From Candidatus Saccharimonadota bacterium (GTDB taxonomy: Bacteria > Patescibacteriota > Saccharimonadia > Saccharimonadales > Saccharimonadaceae): DNA of 64,000 nt. Below are positions 1 through 8,715 of the stretch, one piece after another (position 1 is the stretch's first letter; every line of letters starts with the position of its first letter). The stretch spans positions 1 to 64,000 of the forward strand of contig JAGCAJ010000007.1 in the NCBI GenBank assembly GCA_017652765.1, given 5' to 3'. Made by a program: the position numbers and the translations under genes. The notes under the pieces are model-generated. The model worked only from the letters and a program-made list of their open reading frames with translations. It was not told the DNA's origin and did no database searches.

Positions 1-226
1 CGGAGCCAACGGAGACAGAGCCTGCTGACCAGAAGTAGCCGGCCGTACCCTGATTGTAAACCTTACCGTCATAAACGTCCACGACGCCTGGATACGGCAG
101 GGAGAATGGGAATTGGTGTAGAATATCGTTGGCGCGGGTAGAGCCTTGGTCGCCGGAAGTGCTGATAAGAGAGTAGGTGTCCTTGATTAGCCACATCCAA
201 GAGCCGTTACCAGTATAGCGGGTAAG
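1..226 (-). pseudogene. 3' fragment of a DGR variable-protein gene (solitary cassette, cut by window edge)
   Basis: Read on the minus strand, this stretch matches positions 13265-13490, the 3' part of the FISUMP-domain DGR target gene, with only a handful of mismatches. It encodes the segment from about SWMWLIKD through QGSTRAND to GYFWSAG. Homology stops at 226, four bases past the lepB stop codon, so the fragment lies directly downstream of lepB. It is out of frame with lepB and has no ribosome binding site. The bases that vary between cassettes elsewhere are the same here as in the 13 kb gene, which points to copying from that gene rather than independent mutagenesis. The rest lies left of the window, so whether an intact gene end is present cannot be told. 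Confidence 0.8.
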
Positions 227-230
227 TCTT

Positions 231-875
231 TTAAAAAGTCCGAAGTTGGTTAAAAGGAAATAGTCGTACTAGCGCCGGACCAACAATTCTACAATACGGC
301 ACCGTCCCTAACCCATTTCTAGAGTCAAACGAATGTGTGCCTTCGCGGTTATCTCCCGCCACGAATAGCTCTCCGGCCGGAACTACCATATCTACCTCGC
401 CAGCAGTATATTTCTTTGGGCCATCTGTATCGGATTTTCTAGTCGACTCGTCCGGATTAAATCCGTCCGGATGTTCATCATTATAAACAGTCAGCTCACC
501 GTCCACCACTGTTACGCGCTCGCCAGGGAAGGCAATCACGCGCTTAATAATATATTGGTCCTGTACTCCGCTCTGCACTCCGCAAGTTAGAGGCCCCGTA
601 GCCTCGCCATTCGCAAACACAATGATTTGTCCGCGCTCCGGCACATATTCTTGGCCCAAGAAATGCGCAATCGACACCGGCACACGATTTACGATAATTC
701 TATCATTCCCATGTAGGGTGTTTTCCATAGATACACCCACTACGTTATAGGACCTAAAAACAAACGCATTCAACGCCAGTGTACCAATAACTACTAGCCC
801 AATAAAAATAGCTAGCGACACTAAATCTTTAAGAAGCGGATGCTTCTGAAAAAACTTTGGGGCCTTCTTTTCCAT
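231..875 (-). CDS. lepB: Signal peptidase I
   Basis: Type I signal peptidase, 214 aa, which removes signal peptides from exported proteins at the outer face of the membrane. One N-terminal membrane segment spans about residues 17-40. The catalytic serine is in GVSMENT (Ser49) and the general-base lysine in IIKRVIAFPGE (Lys111). The conserved GDNR box lies near residue 174, followed by SFDSRNGLG, and the C-terminus FPFNQLRTF is typical, so the gene is complete. A TGCTATACT box ends 6 nt before the ATG, suggesting a leaderless mRNA. The next genes to the right run the other way. Directly downstream is a fragment of a DGR target gene. Confidence 0.96.
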   Translation of the reverse strand: MEKKAPKFFQKHPLLKDLVSLAIFIGLVVIGTLALNAFVFRSYNVVGVSMENTLHGNDRIIVNRVPVSIAHFLGQEYVPERGQIIVFANGEATGPLTCGVQSGVQDQYIIKRVIAFPGERVTVVDGELTVYNDEHPDGFNPDESTRKSDTDGPKKYTAGEVDMVVPAGELFVAGDNREGTHSFDSRNGLGTVPYCRIVGPALVRLFPFNQLRTF

Positions 876-942
876 GTTCCTAGTATAGCATAAAAGCTAT
901 TATTTATGTTAATTTAAGCCGATATTTGGTATAATTAAAGGT

Positions 943-1725
943 ATGGCAGATTACGTTTTAATGAGAAAAAGCCGTAACGTGATTAGCTCCGTGCTCCACG
1001 TTATCCTGAATATTCTACTTGGCGTCGGCTCTATCGCTCTCACCGTTCTTACTGCTAGCTGGATTCCAGGACTCTTTCTAGTCGTCTTGTCCAAGTGGCG
1101 AGTTTTTGCTGTTCGCCCGCGATTCTGGATGATTAACATCCTATCTAACATGGTGGACTTCATTGTCGGCGCTAGCTTTGTATTTATTGCCTATTGTTCT
1201 GGCGCGGCCTGGCTCCCGATTCATATCGTCCTCGCCGTCGGTTATACTGCCTGGCTTCTCTTTCTTAAGCCTCGCTCCTCCGGCCTTGCCAACGAGCTCC
1301 AGTCTCTCGTTACCGTCTTCCTTGGCACTACCGCTACTACTATGCTCTTTGCTAGCTCCAATTCTATCTTTATGGTTCTATTATGTTTCTTGATTGGCTT
1401 CTCCGCTTCGCGCCACGTCCTAGTCCAAAGCGACGAAAACGAATTTGGCCTGCTTACTCTGACTACCGGCCTCATTTCCGCAGAAATCGCCTGGCTTTGT
1501 AATAGCTGGCTCATTGTCTATACTTTTGGCACTACCGGTATCGTCATCCCCCAAATCGCCGTTATTCTTACCATTATCAATTTCATTGCCAACCGCGTTT
1601 TCAAGTCCAGCGTCGAACACGACGGCGAAATCAGCTTCCAAGAAATTGCCGCTCCAGCTATTTTTAGCATCCTGCTTATCGCTATTCTAGTTATTTGGTT
1701 CAGCAATCCAATCTTCGACGTCTAA
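943..1725 (+). CDS. Polytopic membrane protein of unknown function
   Basis: A 260 aa protein made almost wholly of hydrophobic segments, about seven or eight membrane helices, with a short charged N-terminus and a charged loop near residues 221-230. I do not recognise a family. A TATAAT box ends 7 nt before the ATG, so the transcript is probably leaderless. It lies 23 bp upstream of the HtrA gene on the same strand, so the two may be co-transcribed, although HtrA has its own strong Shine-Dalgarno sequence. Confidence 0.75.
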   Translation: MADYVLMRKSRNVISSVLHVILNILLGVGSIALTVLTASWIPGLFLVVLSKWRVFAVRPRFWMINILSNMVDFIVGASFVFIAYCSGAAWLPIHIVLAVGYTAWLLFLKPRSSGLANELQSLVTVFLGTTATTMLFASSNSIFMVLLCFLIGFSASRHVLVQSDENEFGLLTLTTGLISAEIAWLCNSWLIVYTFGTTGIVIPQIAVILTIINFIANRVFKSSVEHDGEISFQEIAAPAIFSILLIAILVIWFSNPIFDV

Positions 1726-1748
1726 TCTAACATATAAAGGAGGTAATC

Positions 1749-2903
1749 ATGTCGGAAACTACAGATCGTTCCGCAAAAATTAAAAGTGCAAATTTTCGCC
1801 TAGTCATCGGCACACTTGCCGGCGCCTCAATCCTGTTTTCTAGCGCCAGTCTGGGCCTTACCGTATATAATACATATCGCGGTAACGGTGGTAACAGTTT
1901 CTTATATAGCCTGTTTGACGGGAACTATACTAGTTTTGCCGAAGGTACCGTCGCCGAAGTGTCTAGTCGCGTCGCACCTAGTGTTGTTTCCATTCTCACA
2001 GAAACCCGCACTACTAATTGGTTTGGCCAAGACACTACGTCTTCCGCTGCCGGTACCGGCGTCATTGTTACTGCCGACGGCTACGTCTTAACTAACAAAC
2101 ACGTCGTCGAGGGCGCCAAAAAAATCGAAATCGTCACCAGTGATGGTACTACTTATTCCGACGTTACTCTCGTCGGCACCGACCCATTAAACGACGTTGC
2201 TTTCATCAAAATCAACAACGTACGCGACCTCACTCCGGCTATGCTCGGCGACTCCAAGACGCTCCAAACTGGCCAACAAGTTATCGCTATCGGTAATGCT
2301 CTTGGCCAATACCACAATACTGTTACCCAGGGCATTATTTCTGGTACCGGTCGCGATCTCATCGCCGGCGACAAGTCTAACTCGTCTTACTACGAGCGTC
2401 TCTCCGACATGATTCAAACCGACGCCGCCATTAACGGTGGCAACTCCGGTGGGCCATTATTGAACGGAGCTGGCCAAGTCATCGGTATTAACACCGCCGT
2501 CTATTCTGATGGTAATGGTATTGGTTTTGCTATTCCAATTTCCGCAGTTAAAGGTATGCTAAAGACTATCATCAATACCGGCAAAGCCGAGCGTGCCTAC
2601 ATTGGCGTATCTTATGTTAATATCACCCCTAGCGTCCAAAAACAATACAACCTCTCTGCTAGTCGCGGAGCCTATGTTGGTGGCTCTCCTGCCGTCATCA
2701 AAGACAGCCCAGCCGACCGCGCTGGCCTGGTTGACGGCGATATTATTACCGGCGTAAATGGCATAGAAGTCGGCACATCCGGCTCACTCGCCACCCTTAT
2801 TGGCGAATACGGCGTCGGCGACACCGTAGAGCTAACCTATCTTAGAAACGGGGAAGAACACACCACTAAACTTACTCTAGAAGCCTACACAGTGTCAGAA
2901 TAA
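1749..2903 (+). CDS. htrA: HtrA/DegP-type serine protease with PDZ domain
   Basis: Membrane-anchored extracytoplasmic quality-control protease of 384 aa. One membrane segment lies at about residues 17-40. The trypsin-like domain spans about 65-280 with the triad His118 (TNKHVVEG), Asp149 (NDVAFI) and Ser233 (GGNSGGPL). One PDZ domain follows at about 285-380. The start is fixed by a strong AAAGGAGGT nine bases upstream. Its last 32 bases overlap the convergent prmC gene. In small host-associated bacteria such proteases clear misfolded envelope proteins. Confidence 0.95.
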   Translation: MSETTDRSAKIKSANFRLVIGTLAGASILFSSASLGLTVYNTYRGNGGNSFLYSLFDGNYTSFAEGTVAEVSSRVAPSVVSILTETRTTNWFGQDTTSSAAGTGVIVTADGYVLTNKHVVEGAKKIEIVTSDGTTYSDVTLVGTDPLNDVAFIKINNVRDLTPAMLGDSKTLQTGQQVIAIGNALGQYHNTVTQGIISGTGRDLIAGDKSNSSYYERLSDMIQTDAAINGGNSGGPLLNGAGQVIGINTAVYSDGNGIGFAIPISAVKGMLKTIINTGKAERAYIGVSYVNITPSVQKQYNLSASRGAYVGGSPAVIKDSPADRAGLVDGDIITGVNGIEVGTSGSLATLIGEYGVGDTVELTYLRNGEEHTTKLTLEAYTVSE

Positions 2904-3555
2904 ACCCGCTCGTTTTTACGTGAGATATGCCACGCTCCGTGGCATATTTTATAATTTCCTCGTGCTGACACGGGTCCGCTTCTAGGATTAACCACTTTTT
3001 GTCTTTGCTATTTTTCCAGAGCATTTTTACCTGTTTTATTAACTTAAATATTAAACTTAAACCTCTATCCGGGGCATAGAGCGCTAGCTCCGGCTCTGCG
3101 TCTAACGCCTCTTTGTCTAGCCATTCCCAATCCCTATCTACGTATGGCAAATTCGCCACAATTACATCCGGCGTCCTGCCATGATAATTAGTTAGCAAAT
3201 CCGATTGAACAAAATCCACGTTCGCACCAAGCTTCTCTGCATTTTCTCGCGCAATATGTAGCGCCTTGCTAGATATGTCTAGACCAATCACTTCTGCTTC
3301 GGGGATTTCTAATTTTAACGTTACCGCAACACAAGAAGACCCCGTACCTACGTCTAAAATCAGCGGATTTTCTGGGAGGCTTCGCGCCGGGGCTTTTATT
3401 CCCGGGAGATATGACTGCCCAGCCAATAACTTTACTTTGTCGATTATCGTCTCCGTTTCTGGGCGGGGAATCAAAACATCAGGCGAGACCAAGAAATCTC
3501 GCCCGTAGAAATCCTGATAGCCTTTTTTATACGCTTCCGGCCAATTCTCGCTCAT
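2872..3555 (-). CDS. prmC: Release factor glutamine methyltransferase (short form)
   Basis: N5-glutamine methyltransferase that modifies the GGQ motif of release factors. The SAM-binding motif LDVGTGSS lies at residues 67-74 and the substrate-glutamine motif appears as NLPY (135-138), a variant of NPPY. The VLIPRPETE signature is at 28-36. At 227 aa it lacks most of the N-terminal helical domain of the roughly 280 aa family, unless the start is further upstream inside prfA. It overlaps prfA by 29 bp on the same strand, so enzyme and substrate are translationally linked. Its 3' end overlaps htrA. Confidence 0.93.
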   Translation of the reverse strand: MSENWPEAYKKGYQDFYGRDFLVSPDVLIPRPETETIIDKVKLLAGQSYLPGIKAPARSLPENPLILDVGTGSSCVAVTLKLEIPEAEVIGLDISSKALHIARENAEKLGANVDFVQSDLLTNYHGRTPDVIVANLPYVDRDWEWLDKEALDAEPELALYAPDRGLSLIFKLIKQVKMLWKNSKDKKWLILEADPCQHEEIIKYATERGISHVKTSGFILTLCRLLE

Positions 3556-4579
3556 TTTTAGTTAGCTCCTGGATAATATCTTCTATATCGCCATCCATCA
3601 CCGCACCAATGTTACTACGAGAATAATGGATTCTATGGTCCGTTACTCTATCTTGTGGGAAATTATATGTGCGGATTTTTTCACTTCTATCACCCGTCCC
3701 GATTAAGCTCTTGCGCGCGTTTGACGCCTCTTTCATTTCTTCTTCTTTTTGCTTCTCAATTAACCGCGAGCGCAAGATTGTCATTGCTTTTACACGGTTC
3801 TGTTGCTGACTTCTCTCGTCTTGCATTGCCACCACGATTCCTGTCGGTAAATGCGTAATGCGCACCGCCGAATCCGTCGTGTTTACGCCCTGTCCACCAT
3901 GACCACCAGACCGATAGATATCAATCCGCAAATCTTCTGGCTTTATCTCGATTTCGTTTTCCGAGGCTTCCGGAAGCACCGCCACCGTCGCCGTAGAAGT
4001 ATGAATCCGCCCCTGGCTTTCTGTTACTGGTACGCGTTGAACTCTATGCACCCCACCCTCAAACTTTAGTTGACCATACGGACGCTCCCCGGTAAATCGA
4101 CATATTACTTCCTTTACTCCGCCGGCCTCGTTCTCGGATATAGAAACTTGCTCTACTTTTAGCCCATGTTTCTCCGCATAATGTTGATACATTCTATATA
4201 GTTCGCCCGCAAATAGGCTTGCCTCGTCTCCACCCGCCCCCGCGCGAATTTCTACAATCGCCGGTTTATCATCATCCGGGTCTCGCGGGATTAACAGTTC
4301 TTCTAGCTTTTCTTCTGCAGTTTTTAACTTTTCTACTGACTCCGCCTCATCTAGCTTTGCTAGCTCGACTAGCTCTACATCGTCCCCGTCCGCAATAATC
4401 GCCTTGGCTTCTTCTATGGCCTTTTTTAGCCTCTCAATTTCATCATATGTGCCAATAATTTCTTCTAGCTCCGACAGCCTCCGTGCCTTAGTCGCATAAT
4501 TCGGGTCAGAATAAGCATCCGGCTTTGCCAAGAACTCCTCTATTTCCTTCTTCTCATCTTTATATTTTTGAAAATCCAT
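3527..4579 (-). CDS. prfA: Peptide chain release factor 1
   Basis: RF1 terminates translation at UAA and UAG. The stop-codon-reading tripeptide PVT is at residues 184-186 and the GGQ motif (SGGHGGQGV) near residue 228; 350 aa is normal length. The tripeptide distinguishes it from RF2, encoded at 15.5 kb. A TATAAT box ends 6 nt before the ATG with no Shine-Dalgarno sequence, so it is probably leaderless. The tRNA-Val gene starts divergently 22 bp away. Confidence 0.97.
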   Translation of the reverse strand: MDFQKYKDEKKEIEEFLAKPDAYSDPNYATKARRLSELEEIIGTYDEIERLKKAIEEAKAIIADGDDVELVELAKLDEAESVEKLKTAEEKLEELLIPRDPDDDKPAIVEIRAGAGGDEASLFAGELYRMYQHYAEKHGLKVEQVSISENEAGGVKEVICRFTGERPYGQLKFEGGVHRVQRVPVTESQGRIHTSTATVAVLPEASENEIEIKPEDLRIDIYRSGGHGGQGVNTTDSAVRITHLPTGIVVAMQDERSQQQNRVKAMTILRSRLIEKQKEEEMKEASNARKSLIGTGDRSEKIRTYNFPQDRVTDHRIHYSRSNIGAVMDGDIEDIIQELTKNERELAGSV

Positions 4580-4601
4580 AGTATAATTATAACATATCTT
4601 T
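4580..4601. promoter_or_regulatory. Divergent promoter between prfA and tRNA-Val
   Basis: This 22 bp gap separates the prfA start codon from the first base of tRNA-Val. It contains a TATAAT reading towards prfA, 6 nt from its ATG, and overlapping A/T-rich sequence that could serve the tRNA. No other space is available for a promoter of either gene. Confidence 0.6.
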
Positions 4602-4678
4602 GGATCCTTAGCTCAGTTGGCTAGAGCGTACGATTCACATTCGTAAGGTCACAGGTTCAAGCCCTGTAGGATCCACCA
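4602..4678 (+). tRNA. tRNA-Val (anticodon CAC)
   Basis: A full cloverleaf can be drawn. The 7 bp acceptor stem GGATCCT/AGGATCC is perfect, the anticodon stem TACGA/TCGTA carries loop TTCACAT (anticodon CAC), and the T arm has stem ACAGG/CCTGT with loop TTCAAGC. The 3' CCA is encoded. It reads GUG valine codons. Confidence 0.95.
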
Positions 4679-4785
4679 TTCAGACGAAGTAGAACTAGTT
4701 GCCGTGTCTGACCCCTGTTCTAGACAGGTTCGACCCGAAAAATCTTTACATTTTCCGCTACAAATTACAAGGCTTGAATTATAGT

Positions 4786-6228
4786 TTATTGTCTTGGGCC
4801 GACACCAGAGTTTGGTGCTTTTGGCACTTTAGAATCTTGGCTCGGAGTATCTTGATCAGGATTCTTTTCGTCAATGTAGCCATAGGCGTAGAATCCAAAG
4901 CTATTGGAAGCGAAACGGATTGATTTAGTTGTTTCGTCGTAGGTGGCATCAATTGTTTCTGCGACACCATTGTCAATTTTAGCGACATACCATTTTCGAG
5001 TGTAGCCGTTTTTTATTTCTTTAGCATCAGTTACTGGAATAGATAAGTCGAGGTTTTGACCTAGTCTAGTAAACTCTCCGTCCCTAATGCAGGTGATGTC
5101 GCTATCGTCGCCCATTAGGACGCCACTTTGGATAGGATAGCTATATAAATTAATGTCTCCCCCGTGAGAATAGACGTAACACGTACTAACATTTGTTTTG
5201 ATAGTGGTGAATTTGATACCGCTTGCGCCTTCTGGTAACTTTGAAGCCAGCTCATCTTTGGTCACTTCGGAAATGTATTCGTCGGCTGGATCGAGGGTGA
5301 TTTCGATATTGCTTGGTTCACTATAAACTGGTCGGCTTTGATCAGGTCTAATGAAGCGCATAACGGTACCATCGTCGGCTGTGACACTAAACTCTGATTC
5401 GTCGTAGATTATTGCTCTCATTGAATAAAGTTTTCTGTAGATGTTCATGAGAGAATTTTCGAGGATAGTTTCGTTATCTTCGGAGTGACTGACGTTATCT
5501 ACTGCATTGACATTGAGACTTGAATAGAACGTGCCGCCGCCAACATATTGATCGCCGATTTTCCAGAGGAGATAGGCGCTATTACCATACATTGGAGCAT
5601 CTTCTGGCACCACGACCGAGAAGCTTCTGTCACCGGTCTTAGCCGCAATAGCATTGTCACGACTGCCAACCTCAACGAGCTCTAGGAGACTATTGTCAGC
5701 ACCTTCAATACTACCAACTCCAGTAATTGTGGCACCGTTATTGACGATATTATAAGCGTCTGGAGAAAGATTTACGCTGACGAGTGGAATACGGATGGTT
5801 TCCTCATCTTCTTTTTCAATAAGGATTTCGGTAGTACCAATGGTTTTGCCTTGGATGCAGAGATATTCGTAGCTACACCAGTATGGGTAAATTGGGCCAT
5901 GTTGTGAAGGCACTTCACGGGAGGCGGGTTGTTGAGCTAGATTTTCTTGTTCTTCAGCTGCTGATGAAGAATCGTATATATAGAAATCAGCAATGCTAGT
6001 ATCAGCAATGCGGATTGTTTCGCCGTCGGTTGGGTATATGTCGACGTACGTAAAATAGTCTGGCCCAACTGTCGTATAGACAGTGAGATCCTCACCTATA
6101 TACATATCAGCATGCGTATTGGCAATGAGAGCAGGAACGACCCCTGCAAGAAGTGCGAGCGCGAGTACGCTAAAGAGTGGTTTTTTCTTAGCAGCAATTA
6201 CGCCAAAAAATGTAGGTTTGAGTCTCAT
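4786..6228 (-). CDS. Secreted surface protein, possibly with a truncated sorting signal
   Basis: A 480 aa exported protein: a basic N-terminus and a hydrophobic stretch at about residues 18-37 form a signal peptide, and the remainder is acidic and probably beta-rich. I recognise no enzymatic motif. The C-terminus ends in VPKAPNSGVGPRQ, which resembles a sortase-type proline/glycine sorting motif but lacks the hydrophobic tail and basic end that should follow. A sortase is encoded at 35.2 kb. A TATAAT near 6280 would give a leader of about 45 nt. It may be a released or truncated wall protein. Confidence 0.7.
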   Translation of the reverse strand: MRLKPTFFGVIAAKKKPLFSVLALALLAGVVPALIANTHADMYIGEDLTVYTTVGPDYFTYVDIYPTDGETIRIADTSIADFYIYDSSSAAEEQENLAQQPASREVPSQHGPIYPYWCSYEYLCIQGKTIGTTEILIEKEDEETIRIPLVSVNLSPDAYNIVNNGATITGVGSIEGADNSLLELVEVGSRDNAIAAKTGDRSFSVVVPEDAPMYGNSAYLLWKIGDQYVGGGTFYSSLNVNAVDNVSHSEDNETILENSLMNIYRKLYSMRAIIYDESEFSVTADDGTVMRFIRPDQSRPVYSEPSNIEITLDPADEYISEVTKDELASKLPEGASGIKFTTIKTNVSTCYVYSHGGDINLYSYPIQSGVLMGDDSDITCIRDGEFTRLGQNLDLSIPVTDAKEIKNGYTRKWYVAKIDNGVAETIDATYDETTKSIRFASNSFGFYAYGYIDEKNPDQDTPSQDSKVPKAPNSGVGPRQ

Positions 6229-6429
6229 TTAGTATCTTTCTGTTTAATGTTTTTGTTATGACCTTTTGTATCTCTTATTATACATATTTTTTCAATTAAA
6301 GCAATAGCGAAATTGAGAAAAAATAAAAAAATAATAATGACTATTGTATATGAAGTGAGCAGATTTGCCAGCGGGCAAATCTTCCTCAATTAGGATTTGA
6401 ACTTCGTTCACTACGGTCCACCATTTTTT
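6229..6429. other. Intergenic region with a perfect hairpin
   Basis: No gene seen. It holds the promoter of the surface protein (TATAAT on the minus strand near 6280), an A-rich tract, and a perfect hairpin AGATTTGCC/GGCAAATCT at about 6361-6382. The 3' part resembles the end of a tRNA (TCCACCA near 6416) but no tRNA can be folded. Confidence 0.4.
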
Positions 6430-6858
6430 ATGGAAGTTTATATTTATAAATCCGATAAACCTAATGCTAGAAGCCTCCCGCGCGACGAGAATGGCAAGCC
6501 TCTGCCGATAGACGGTAAGCATTTTAATATTTCTCATTCTGGCGGGTATTTTGCTATCGCTATTTCTAATCATCCAGTTGGTATAGATTTACAATCTAAA
6601 TTTAAGCTAGACAAAAAAACTAATCAAAAAATCCCACGTGAACTCTCCGCACGCACACTCCAAAAAATCCTAAAACCCGGAGAAAAACTGGTGAATAATA
6701 ATTATCTATATAATTTTGTAATTAAAGAGGCCTATGCAAAGAAGTTGGGAAGTGGCCTAGGGCTTGGATTTTCTACTGTCGATGCTAATGACTTGCTAGA
6801 AAAATACCATCCGTATTTTAAGGAAACAAAAAACTACATCTGCTACGCTTTTGACTAA
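6430..6858 (+). CDS. Minimal Sfp-type 4'-phosphopantetheinyl transferase, copy 1
   Basis: Transfers phosphopantetheine from CoA to the serine of an acyl carrier protein; an ACP is encoded at 35 kb. Family signatures visible are FNISHS, VGIDLQ and the catalytic-metal motif VIKEAYAKKLGSGLG. At 142 aa it is well short of Sfp (about 220) but keeps the core. The start is placed at this ATG because similarity with copy 2 begins here; upstream codons do not match. Copy 2 (9346-9774, opposite strand) differs by about six residues. Both copies end at matching GACCC/GGGTC terminators, so the pair forms a long inverted repeat. Confidence 0.85.
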   Translation: MEVYIYKSDKPNARSLPRDENGKPLPIDGKHFNISHSGGYFAIAISNHPVGIDLQSKFKLDKKTNQKIPRELSARTLQKILKPGEKLVNNNYLYNFVIKEAYAKKLGSGLGLGFSTVDANDLLEKYHPYFKETKNYICYAFD

Positions 6859-6860
6859 AC

Positions 6861-6890
6861 AAAAAACCGACCCTTGCGGGTCGGAATTTT
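6861..6890. terminator. Hairpin terminator between PPTase copy 1 and rpmE
   Basis: Stem CCGACCC/GGGTCGG with loop TTGC (6867-6884). Read on the minus strand it is followed by TTTTTT, giving a strong terminator for rpmE; on the plus strand the tail is only AATTTT. Confidence 0.8.
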
Positions 6891-7218
6891 ATGCTTCTTT
6901 TTCTGCCTTTTTCTTGGCTTCTTTTTCGGCTTTCTTTACCTTGTTTCCAAGAGTAGAGCGTAGCTTTGCGGCCTTGGCGGCGCGAGCCTTGAATCTATCA
7001 ACGCGACCCTCGGTATCGATGATCTTTTCTTCTCCAGTGAAGAATGGGTGAGAAGCGGAAGAAATCTGTACCTTAACTAGAGGGTATTCCTTGCCGTCTT
7101 CCCATTTGATAGTCTCTTCGCTCTTAGCGGTAGACTTAGTCAAAAAGCTATAGCCTGCAGCTTCGTCAGAAAACACCACAAAACGGTAATCTTTAGGATG
7201 TAAATCTTTTTTACTCAT
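6889..7218 (-). CDS. rpmE2: Ribosomal protein bL31, type B
   Basis: Large-subunit protein bL31 of the zinc-free B type: [12 protein letters not shown] at the N-terminus, [14 protein letters not shown] in the middle, and no CxxC pair. A lysine/alanine-rich tail extends it to 109 aa, longer than the usual 80-90. An alternative ATG lies three codons upstream; the chosen start gives the family N-terminus [18 protein letters not shown] lies 11 nt before this ATG. It sits alone on the minus strand between the two PPTase copies. Confidence 0.93.
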   Translation of the reverse strand: MSKKDLHPKDYRFVVFSDEAAGYSFLTKSTAKSEETIKWEDGKEYPLVKVQISSASHPFFTGEEKIIDTEGRVDRFKARAAKAAKLRSTLGNKVKKAEKEAKKKAEKEA

Positions 7219-7255
7219 AATTAGCACTTATTATATCAGAGATATTAAAAAAAGT

Positions 7256-7290
7256 AAACCCCGTTTCTTGATAAACGGGGTTTAAAGTGT
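7256..7290 (-). terminator. Terminator of the 7.3-7.8 kb hypothetical gene
   Basis: Perfect 11 bp stem AAACCCCGTTT/AAACGGGGTTT (7256-7283), followed on the minus strand by ACTTTTTTT. Confidence 0.85.
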
Positions 7291-7292
7291 TT

Positions 7293-7799
7293 TTAGTAGT
7301 CGGATGCGAGTGATTTCATCAGACTGGCCTGTTCGGCTTCGAGCCGTCTGTTTTCTTCCATTAGCTTAGCGCACTCCGCTTCCAACTTGCGATACCTTCT
7401 AAAAATCGCCAGATTTTTAATCTCGCTCACGCTCTTATGTAGTAGCCTACGACAAGCGATACATACCCGCACAGTTGTTATTCTCTCGGCGACAGAATTT
7501 TCTGTGTCGCCATCTGTCATGCCATTTTGGATATAATAGAGCATCTCTAGCGAATCTTTGCAAATTACCCATATCAGTTCTCCGGTCTCTTCGCTGATTT
7601 TCTGGAACTCTTGGTCCAGGTCATCTTGGAGTTCGGCGATGATGTCTTCGGAGATGAACACGACTTTGTCGTCTTCTATCAGCTTTTCTAGGCGTTTTCG
7701 CATTAGGTCGCCGTTTTCGGTGCGAATGCTTATCGGTACAGGCTCTGACAAGCACGGGTCATCAGGTAATACTAAAACACTTCTTACTTTGGTCTTCAT
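7293..7799 (-). CDS. Hypothetical protein with C-terminal coiled coil
   Basis: A 168 aa protein I cannot assign. The N-terminal half is acidic. The centre has a CIACRR motif that might bind a metal with another cysteine nearby. The last 40 residues are a heptad-rich coiled coil (RKLEAECAKLMEENRRLEAE). The ATG was chosen over an upstream TTG because GGGGGTG lies about eight bases before it. Unlike most genes here it has a leader and a Shine-Dalgarno sequence, a feature shared with other unknown genes in the window (42.0, 50.3 and 54.7 kb). Confidence 0.65.
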   Translation of the reverse strand: MKTKVRSVLVLPDDPCLSEPVPISIRTENGDLMRKRLEKLIEDDKVVFISEDIIAELQDDLDQEFQKISEETGELIWVICKDSLEMLYYIQNGMTDGDTENSVAERITTVRVCIACRRLLHKSVSEIKNLAIFRRYRKLEAECAKLMEENRRLEAEQASLMKSLASDY

Positions 7800-7883
7800 A
7801 AAGAACACCCCCAATCGTAAACTAGGACTTGCTATACCCTAAAAGTCCATCTGTAGTTACAACGATAATTTTAACATAAATCC

Positions 7884-8010
7884 TTGCATTTTACAATACC
7901 ACGTGCTATAATTAAGGAGTTATTAAATTAATGAAACAACTTTGCGTAATTTTCCTGCGCCATTTATATAATTAGGCGTGAGAGCGCAAGGCGAAGAGAA
8001 AGGAAAAATA
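7884..8010 (+). promoter_or_regulatory. Promoter and leader of rpsB-tsf, with possible leader peptide
   Basis: A canonical promoter is visible: TTGCAT, 17 bp spacer, TATAAT at 7907-7912 within TGCTATAAT. The leader of about 90 nt holds AAGGAG and a 14-codon ORF (7931-7975, MKQLCVIFLRHLYN) ending 35 nt before rpsB. S2 is known to autoregulate in other bacteria, so the leader may be its target; the peptide could also be fortuitous. Confidence 0.55.
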
Positions 8011-8703
8011 ATGTCAGTAAACGTTGACATGAAAACCTTGCTGGAAGCTGGCGCACATTTTGGCCACAAAACCAGCCGTTGGCACCCAAAGATGGCGCCA
8101 TACATCCACAGCCGTAAAAACGGTGCGCATATTATTAACCTAGAAAAGACCGTAGAAGGCCTAGAGGTCGCTCTACCAAAAATCACAGAAATCGTGAAAA
8201 GTGGCAAAAAGGTCCTCTTTGTCGGCACCAAGAAACAGGTTAAGGACATCACTAAATCCGCTGCCGAGTCCGTCAATATGCCTTATGTTACCGTACGCTG
8301 GGTTGGTGGCACACTCACTAATGTCGAGACTGTTAACCGCCAGATTAAAAAGGTCAAGGACCTTGAACGTCGCATGGAGTCCGGCGAACTAGAAAACCGC
8401 TACTCTAAACTAGAAGTTCAGCGCTACCAAGAAGAAATTGATCTATTAAACGAACGCTATGGTGGTATCAAAGAGATGAGCGAACAGCCTTCTGCTATCA
8501 TCGTTACTGATGCACTAGAAGACAAAAACGCCATCAAGGAAGCTAATACGCTTCATATCCCAGTCTTTGCTATTACCGATACTAACGTCGACCCAACCAA
8601 CATCGACTACGTTATCCCAGCAAACGACGATTCCGTCAAGGCTACCAGCCTTATCTTGGACTACTTTGTAGAAGCTATCAAAGCCGGTAAAAATAACAAA
8701 TAG
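8011..8703 (+). CDS. rpsB: Ribosomal protein uS2
   Basis: Small-subunit protein S2, 230 aa. Family motifs: LLEAGAHFGHKTSRWHPKM near the N-terminus, FVGTKKQ, YVTVRWVGGTLTN, and the C-terminal AITDTNVDP/IPANDD region. The ATG follows AAAGGA by seven bases; an upstream in-frame codon would add residues not in the family. It is followed 12 bp later by tsf, the usual rpsB-tsf operon. Confidence 0.97.
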   Translation: MSVNVDMKTLLEAGAHFGHKTSRWHPKMAPYIHSRKNGAHIINLEKTVEGLEVALPKITEIVKSGKKVLFVGTKKQVKDITKSAAESVNMPYVTVRWVGGTLTNVETVNRQIKKVKDLERRMESGELENRYSKLEVQRYQEEIDLLNERYGGIKEMSEQPSAIIVTDALEDKNAIKEANTLHIPVFAITDTNVDPTNIDYVIPANDDSVKATSLILDYFVEAIKAGKNNK

Positions 8704-8715
8704 GAGGTTATAATA

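Larger units (their letters stand above)
6430..6894. repeat. Long inverted repeat, left arm (PPTase copy 1 plus terminator)
   Basis: About 465 bp that match the reverse complement of 9310-9774 with few mismatches (about 95% or more by eye). The match includes the whole PPTase gene and the hairpin terminator behind it. The arms enclose rpmE, a hypothetical gene, rpsB and tsf (about 2.4 kb). Confidence 0.85.

Noticed and set aside
6390-6425. tRNA fragment before PPTase copy 1
   Set aside because: A TCCACCA end can be seen but no acceptor or T stem can be formed.
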